In this document: in pieces, positions 6,291-10,841 of the stretch
How positions within the stretch are numbered: the first letter of the stretch is position 1
Layout of the letters: each line of letters starts with the position of its first letter
Source of the DNA: an uncultured Bacilli bacterium
Lineage (GTDB): Bacteria; Bacillota_I; Bacilli_A; RF39; UBA660
Direction: 5' to 3'
Assembly: GCA_944332375.1 (NCBI GenBank)
Contig: CALVJU010000019.1
Span: 1-10,841 of the forward strand
DNA: 10,841 nt
Notes under the pieces: generated by a model
What the model was told of the DNA's origin: nothing
What the model saw: only the letters and a program-made list of their open reading frames with translations
Databases searched by the model: none
Program-made: the position numbers and the translations under genes

Positions 6291-6330
6291 AATTAAAGTA
6301 ATATATACTGTAGATAGAAGGTGGTACTCT

Positions 6331-8397
6331 GTGTCTAAGAAAAAGAAATTAAAACAACTACAAGAAGAAACAAGGATCGATGAATTATTTCAAGGTTTAA
6401 ATGAAAACAGTCCAAAAAGGACAAAAGCAAACACCTTTCAAAGAGAAATAGATCATCCAAAAGAAATTTTAAAACAACAAGAAAAAGAACATCCGAAGGA
6501 AGAAGCAAAAGAACAAGTAAAAAAAGAATTGGAACGAGTGCGAAAAGAAACGAAAAAGAAACGATATAAATCTAATTTTTTAGCGCTCTTCTTACTATTT
6601 ATTACAATGGTATTAGAGACTTGTTACTTAGGATATAATATCATTTATATGGCAGAAGAAAAGAATCAATTGTTTCTCATTATCAATAGTGCTTTACTTC
6701 TCATTGTGACAAGTTCTTTTGGATTAGGAATGTTTTTGAAAAAGGATAAAGGAAAACGATTTGTGAATGTTGTCACTTCCCTTTTGTTTGTTACATTAAT
6801 TACTTTTAATATTCTTGTAGCAACAAATATTGTAAAACTACCGACTAAATCTGTAGTATTAGATTTCCGAAATCAAAAAGTAATTGAAGCAATCAAATGG
6901 GCAAATAATCATCATATTAATTTAACTACAAAATATGAATATAGTGATGAATTTGAAACAAATACAATTATGAAACAAAGTGTAGAGCCTGATACCTTGA
7001 CCTCAAAAGTAGATTCTATGGAGATTGTTGTATCAGATGGGCCAAATTATGAATTAGAAGTTGAAATTCCTGACATGATCGGTTGGAATATTGATGATGT
7101 GGTAGAAGTGATTAAAAAGAATAAATTAAATAATGTAAATATTGATTATGAATTTCAAGAAGAAATTGATCGTGATGAAGAATACGAACAAGATAAATCA
7201 GGAACAATGAAACGTAATGATGAATTAAATTTGAAATTCTCTTTAGGCCGAGAAGAAGACTTAAAACCAGTGCCATTAGAAGATTTAACAGGAATGGAAG
7301 AATTTGATGCGACACTCTGGTTAAAAAGAAATGGAATTGATTATGAAATCACTTATGAATATAGTGACTCAGTAGAAAAAGGAAAAGTAATCAAAACAGA
7401 TCCCAAAAAAGGAACAGTCATTGATCAGAAGGAAACAACAGTAAAATTAACAATTTCAAAAGGAAAGAAAATAGAAGCTCCAGATTTTACAAAAATGTCA
7501 TTAGAGGAAATTGAAGAATGGGCTAATGAAAATCGAATTAAAATAAATTATAGTAGTGAATATTCAAGTGACGTCAAAGCAGGAAATGTGATTCGCGCTA
7601 GTGTGAAAAAAGGAGATTCAGTTGATGAGGGAGATACCATTTATATTGTTACCTCTAAAGGAGCTCTTAAGATGATTGATTATAACGATGACGAAGTAGA
7701 TAAAATTAGAGCATTTGCGAATGAACACGACTTAGGCTTTGTCTTAAATGAAGAGTTTAGTGATACTATCGAAAAAGGAAAAATTATTCGTGTTGATAAG
7801 AAACCAGGACAATCATTAAATCAATCAGAAACAATTACTGTTGTTGTGTCATTAGGTAAGAAAAATACAGTTCCAAACTTTATTGGAATGACAAGAAAAG
7901 AAGCTGAAAATGCCTGTGATGAGAATCACTTAAGTTGTACTTTCAACTATGCTTACTCTACAAGAGAAAAGAATACAGTTATTAATCAAAATAAGACAGC
8001 GGGAAGTGAAGTAACAGAAGGAACAAATGTTGTTTTAACAATTAGTAATGGAAAAAGACCAACATCAAGTAATCCAAATCCATCTGATCCTTCAGGAGGA
8101 AATGATAACAACAATAATAACAATGGTAATAATTCAAATAATCCTGAACCAGATCCAGAACCAGTTTGTGATAGAAATAAAACAGTAAGAGTATATATTA
8201 ATCCAACGATTGGGGATGCAAGTGCGACAGCAAGAAATTTGGATTCTAGAATTCATTGGAATATTGTATATGTATCTAGAGCAGATTATCCAGAAAGTGC
8301 ATCCATTGGAATGGTGATTGCAAGTGATGTTGCAAAGTATGATGGAAAAGATCTTAACATGTGTGATACTTATACAATTCATATCTTTAATTCTTAA
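6331..8397 (+). CDS. Kinase-less PASTA-repeat membrane protein
   Basis: This 688-residue protein starts with GTG, supported by AGAAGGTGG (6317-6325) a few bases upstream. Residues 1-80 are a Lys/Glu-rich, probably coiled or disordered cytoplasmic segment. Three hydrophobic segments follow (about 81-107, 113-136, 144-168). From 170 to 574 there are six PASTA-like repeats of about 65 residues, each with a helix, a tyrosine-rich strand (YEYSD type) and a GKVI...P..G turn, ending in a strand such as LTISKG. An Asn/Pro/Ser-rich linker (575-611) leads to a last unit (613-688) that resembles a further PASTA repeat. PASTA domains in PknB/Stk kinases and PBP2x bind peptidoglycan fragments or cross-linked wall. 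Here no kinase or penicillin-binding domain is present, so a wall-sensing or scaffolding role is inferred. Four Cys (529, 536, 613, 678) occur only in the distal repeats and could form disulfides. It converges on a wall hydrolase gene. Confidence 0.9.
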   Translation: MSKKKKLKQLQEETRIDELFQGLNENSPKRTKANTFQREIDHPKEILKQQEKEHPKEEAKEQVKKELERVRKETKKKRYKSNFLALFLLFITMVLETCYLGYNIIYMAEEKNQLFLIINSALLLIVTSSFGLGMFLKKDKGKRFVNVVTSLLFVTLITFNILVATNIVKLPTKSVVLDFRNQKVIEAIKWANNHHINLTTKYEYSDEFETNTIMKQSVEPDTLTSKVDSMEIVVSDGPNYELEVEIPDMIGWNIDDVVEVIKKNKLNNVNIDYEFQEEIDRDEEYEQDKSGTMKRNDELNLKFSLGREEDLKPVPLEDLTGMEEFDATLWLKRNGIDYEITYEYSDSVEKGKVIKTDPKKGTVIDQKETTVKLTISKGKKIEAPDFTKMSLEEIEEWANENRIKINYSSEYSSDVKAGNVIRASVKKGDSVDEGDTIYIVTSKGALKMIDYNDDEVDKIRAFANEHDLGFVLNEEFSDTIEKGKIIRVDKKPGQSLNQSETITVVVSLGKKNTVPNFIGMTRKEAENACDENHLSCTFNYAYSTREKNTVINQNKTAGSEVTEGTNVVLTISNGKRPTSSNPNPSDPSGGNDNNNNNNGNNSNNPEPDPEPVCDRNKTVRVYINPTIGDASATARNLDSRIHWNIVYVSRADYPESASIGMVIASDVAKYDGKDLNMCDTYTIHIFNS
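6838..8052 (+). repeat. Six tandem PASTA-like repeats
   Basis: The repeats span residues about 170-237, 244-307, 313-378, 381-444, 446-509 and 512-574. Each carries a pattern of the form Y-x-Y-S-D, then G-K-V-I, then P-x-x-G, then a beta strand ending in S-x-G. Repeats 3 and 6, with IP- or VP-like openings, are closest to the family pattern. Repeat 1 has lost the opening Pro, and repeat 2 has an acid-rich DRDEEYEQDKSG in place of the GKVI turn. DNA identity between repeats is low, so they are old duplications. Confidence 0.85.
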
Positions 8398-8426
8398 ACA
8401 AAGGGAAATTATTCCTTTGTTTTTTT
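8396..8426 (+). terminator. Intrinsic terminator of the PASTA gene
   Basis: The arms AAACAAAGG (8396-8404) and CCTTTGTTT (8414-8422) enclose GAAATTATT, in which a G-U and an A-U pair can extend the stem. A run of seven T (8420-8426) follows. The 5' arm begins at the second base of the PASTA stop codon. Confidence 0.88.
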
Positions 8427-8433
8427 ATACATC

Positions 8434-8460
8434 AAAAAAGTAGAAGATTTCTCTTCTACT
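8434..8460 (-). terminator. Intrinsic terminator of the glucosaminidase gene
   Basis: On the minus strand the arms AGTAGAAGA (8452-8460) and TCTTCTACT (8439-8447) form a perfect 9-bp stem closed by GAAA, a GNRA tetraloop, and followed by six T (8434-8439). The TAG stop of the gene (8456-8458) lies inside the 5' arm. It is convergent with the terminator at 8396-8426, only about 8 bases away. Confidence 0.92.
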
Positions 8461-10841
8461 CAACAATTAACTCAATACGATGTTTTAAATCATCATTTCT
8501 AATAAATTGATATTCTTTTCCACCAATTACTGTTTTGACTGAACTAAGATCTTTATATAATAAATCTTTTAATTCTCCAAAATCAGATACGTTGGTATGA
8601 TTTGAAATATAAATTGCATATCTTCCTTTTTCTAATTCTTTTAAATCTATAGAAGCACGATACCATGCGCGTGTTTTATCATATCCATCTGATGTTGGTA
8701 AGGTAACAGTGAACAAGCCATCGGTAACACTACCTATTTCAAATTCATATTTCTCATAAGTATCTACATTCTCAAATATCATTGTTCTTTTCACATCGGC
8801 ATTGATTCCATAATCTGTACCATAAGAATAAGAATAGCCTAGGATATTTAATTTGCCATTTTGGAAAGACATTTCACGGAATTGATCATATTGGGCATAT
8901 AGATAAGATGTTTCTTTTTTACCAAGTTCTTCGCTACGTATCTGCATTTCAATTCCTAATTCATCATCAGAAACATCAGTACGAATTAAAGCATATTTAC
9001 CACTTTGCTCATAGTTATTTGCTTGTTCTTTATATAGTAAATTATTTACTACATGTTTTGAATAAGTATCTTCTGTATGAGCTACAACGTATAATTTATA
9101 ATCTCCATTTTGTACTTTAGAAATATCAATGGTACCTTCAAACCATGAATAAGTGTAATCTTTTTGATCAGAACCAATTGCTGGTCTACCTAAATCATTT
9201 TCATTCTCAATACGATTGAGTGGTAAATAAATGCTTGTTTCATCATCCATAGATTGTAGTAATAAATCATATTCAATGTGTTGATCTAGAGTATGATCTA
9301 TTCCATTGATGGTTTGATATCCTTTGATCTTTAATTTACCATCCTCTTCCTTGAGATATTCTAAATAGAAATTGGCAGAGCTTTCTTCAAGATCCTCTAT
9401 ACTCCACTCTTTCCATACTGCTTGATACGTTGTGTCTTCTGTTGCACTTGTAAGTTCTTTATCCCAGCCTTGGAATAGATAACCATCTTTGATTGGGTTT
9501 GTAATAGATGGAAGGGTATTTTCTTCTACATAGATGGTGATTTGATCTTTTCCATTTTCAAAAGTTCCTCCATCGGCATCAAATGTAATAGCATAAGTCT
9601 TTACTTTTTCCCAAGTTGCTTGATATGTTTGATCTTTACTAGCTGTTGTAATAGTTGGTTCCCAACCAGTAAAACGATATCCTTCTCTTGTTGGATCACT
9701 AGGAGTATTAGGGAGTTCTCCATCTAATACTTCGATGGTTTCTTTTTGTTTTCCATTTTCAAATTTTCCTTCATTTGCATCAAATGTAATATCAAATAAT
9801 TCTTTCCATACTGCTTGATATGTTGTATTTCCAGTGGCACTACTAATTTCTTTATCCCAACCTTGGAATACGTTTCCTTCTTTTGTTGGATCATCTGGAA
9901 CTGTTGGAAGTTCTCCTTCTGTTGTTTTTACAACAGTACTTTCTTCTCCATTTTCAAATACTCCACCATTGGCATCGAATGTAATTTCATAAACTTCTTT
10001 TTCCTTCTCCCATACAGCTTTGTAAGTTTTATTACCAGTAACGAGAGATATATTACTATCCCAGCCAATAAATTGATATCCTTCTCTTGTTGGTGTTTCT
10101 GGTTCTTTTGGCATATCCCCTTCTTCTACTGTTTGTGTGATTGTGTTCTTACCGTTTGAGAAAGTACCTTTATTTGCGTCAAATGTAATGGTATATTTTT
10201 CTGGATTATTACTTTTCCATACTGCAACATAGGTTTTATTTTCTTGGGCAGCCATTATTTCTTCATTCCATCCTGCAAAAGTATATCCATCTCTTTTTGG
10301 ATCAGCGATATCAGGTACTACATATTCTTCTACAGTAATTCTTTTGGTTGTTGTCTCACCATCGATAAATGTACCACCATTTGGATCAAAATCAATTGCA
10401 TAACGTGTTTTCATGTCTTTTCCATTAGAAATATATGTAATGACATCGGATGAGATATAACCATAGTTTTGATTGAAATCATATGCGCCTTGATCTTGGC
10501 GAATACTATTTCTTCCATCTGCTAATGTAGGATCTGTTTGTATTTTATACCAAGTTCCTTCATTATTTGTAATGGTATCTAAAATAACAAAAGAAAGGTT
10601 ACGATTTTTTGTTGTTTTATAAAGGGTTGTAGAAGAAGACGATGGCTCTTTTTTAATATCATAATTTCCATTATCACTCTTGATTCCAATCGTATATTTG
10701 TTATAATCCTGGCTACCATAGGCTTTATCAAAATTATAGTAATAAGATGCTTCCTTTTCTCCCCAATAAGGATCAGAAGCATATTTTACATTAAATCCAG
10801 ATGCTTTATTTCCAAAGTGACCACCATAGTAACGGCCACCC
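8456..10841 (-). CDS. Secreted peptidoglycan glucosaminidase, C-terminal 794 residues (N-terminus off right edge)
   Basis: The frame is open to the right edge; an ATG at 10414 is internal, because well-conserved domain sequence continues upstream of it. Numbering from the edge, residues 1-60 include SGFNVKYASDPYWGEKEASY, typical of the end of GH73 glucosaminidase domains (autolysins cleaving the GlcNAc-MurNAc bond). A Ser-rich link precedes an SH3-like domain (about 72-140, with GTWYKIQTDPTL and YGYISSDVITYI), a common wall-binding module. Five InlB-type B repeats follow (147-476), then two tandem ~148-residue modules (about 488-635 and 646-794). There is no LPXTG motif or C-terminal membrane helix, so retention would rely on the SH3 or repeat domains. 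No Cys was seen in the visible part, as usual for exported Gram-positive proteins. The catalytic Glu and signal peptide must lie outside the window, so the hydrolase call rests on the domain's C-terminal end. Confidence 0.85.
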   Translation of the reverse strand, partial: GGRYYGGHFGNKASGFNVKYASDPYWGEKEASYYYNFDKAYGSQDYNKYTIGIKSDNGNYDIKKEPSSSSTTLYKTTKNRNLSFVILDTITNNEGTWYKIQTDPTLADGRNSIRQDQGAYDFNQNYGYISSDVITYISNGKDMKTRYAIDFDPNGGTFIDGETTTKRITVEEYVVPDIADPKRDGYTFAGWNEEIMAAQENKTYVAVWKSNNPEKYTITFDANKGTFSNGKNTITQTVEEGDMPKEPETPTREGYQFIGWDSNISLVTGNKTYKAVWEKEKEVYEITFDANGGVFENGEESTVVKTTEGELPTVPDDPTKEGNVFQGWDKEISSATGNTTYQAVWKELFDITFDANEGKFENGKQKETIEVLDGELPNTPSDPTREGYRFTGWEPTITTASKDQTYQATWEKVKTYAITFDADGGTFENGKDQITIYVEENTLPSITNPIKDGYLFQGWDKELTSATEDTTYQAVWKEWSIEDLEESSANFYLEYLKEEDGKLKIKGYQTINGIDHTLDQHIEYDLLLQSMDDETSIYLPLNRIENENDLGRPAIGSDQKDYTYSWFEGTIDISKVQNGDYKLYVVAHTEDTYSKHVVNNLLYKEQANNYEQSGKYALIRTDVSDDELGIEMQIRSEELGKKETSYLYAQYDQFREMSFQNGKLNILGYSYSYGTDYGINADVKRTMIFENVDTYEKYEFEIGSVTDGLFTVTLPTSDGYDKTRAWYRASIDLKELEKGRYAIYISNHTNVSDFGELKDLLYKDLSSVKTVIGGKEYQFIRNDDLKHRIELIVE
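8459..9379 (-). repeat. Two tandem copies of an unnamed ~148-residue C-terminal module
   Basis: Copy A (8936-9379) and copy B (8459-8905) share an order of motifs. First comes DGKLKIKGYQTINGID versus NGKLNILGYSYSYGTD. A strand with a bulky-acidic substituent follows, then TYSWFEGTIDISKVQNGDYK versus TRAWYRASIDLKELEKGRYA. Next are YVVAHT versus YISNHT and NNLLYKE versus KDLLYKD, then a closing KYALIRTD versus EYQFIRND. The strand-rich pattern suggests a beta-sandwich, perhaps carbohydrate-binding, but I cannot name a family. Confidence 0.8.
9413..10402 (-). repeat. Five InlB/Listeria-Bacteroides B repeats
   Basis: Five units of about 62 residues at 10217-10402, 10010-10195, 9806-9991, 9611-9796 and 9413-9595 each follow the pattern ITFDANGGxFxNG, then PxxPTREGYxFxGW, then TYxAVW. 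This is the repeat family of Listeria InlB and many Gram-positive surface proteins (beta-grasp fold). Short stretches of the DNA are also nearly identical between units, for example around the TTYQAVWKE codons (9411-9440 and 9804-9830), so unequal recombination could change the copy number. Confidence 0.93.

Noticed and set aside
10412..10414. ATG at 10414 as the true start of the B-repeat protein
   Set aside because: No Shine-Dalgarno precedes it, and the same frame continues upstream for 142 codons with SH3-like and GH73-like sequence to the window edge.
8908..10453. Plus-strand open frames antisense to the glucosaminidase gene
   Set aside because: The complementary frame encodes recognisable B repeats; the plus-strand translations repeat only because they shadow those repeats, and they have no start signals.
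10579..10782. Small minus-strand open frame near the right edge (MLLILIGEKRKH...)
   Set aside because: It overlaps, in another frame, the SH3-like and glucosaminidase part of the partial hydrolase, whose frame is open and conserved to the edge.

Overview
The window is AT-rich (roughly one third GC by eye), with AAGGAGG-type ribosome binding sites, sigma-A-like TTGACA/TATAAT promoters and hairpin-plus-T terminators. This points to a low-GC Gram-positive bacterium (Firmicutes/Bacillota). The PASTA-repeat protein and the peptidoglycan glucosaminidase fragment imply a cell wall, so a wall-less mollicute is unlikely; an Erysipelotrichia-like or related Bacilli lineage is my guess. TGG is used for Trp and nothing requires a recoded TGA.

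Positions 1-6173 carry six genes and one gene fragment, all on the minus strand. In transcription order they are: a hypothetical 305-residue protein behind a near-consensus promoter; a CYTH-domain (triphosphate tunnel enzyme) protein; a hypothetical 243-residue protein; the three-gene operon prfA-prmC-pyk; and the start of an unrecognised gene running off the left edge. prfA and prmC belong together functionally, because PrmC methylates the GGQ glutamine of the release factor that PrfA encodes. Pyruvate kinase follows with its ribosome binding site inside the last prmC codons.

Positions 6174-6330 are a divergent promoter region. Rightward from it runs a kinase-less, three-pass membrane protein with six PASTA-like extracellular repeats and a cysteine-bracketed C-terminal unit that looks like a seventh. 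Converging on it from the right edge is the C-terminal 794 residues of a secreted glucosaminidase: the end of a GH73-like domain, an SH3-like domain, five InlB/Listeria-Bacteroides B repeats, and two tandem copies of a ~148-residue module I cannot name. Positions 6331-10841 are therefore a cell-wall locus.

The most unusual non-coding signal is a pair of near-identical terminator hairpins (3740-3779 and 5214-5250) after two unrelated genes. They have identical 9-bp stems and loop differences that preserve pairing, as expected of copies of a mobile or selected structured element. Several terminators in the window also overlap the stop codon of the gene they end. No rRNA, tRNA, CRISPR array, insertion sequence or known riboswitch was seen, and no intergenic gap exceeds 160 bases.
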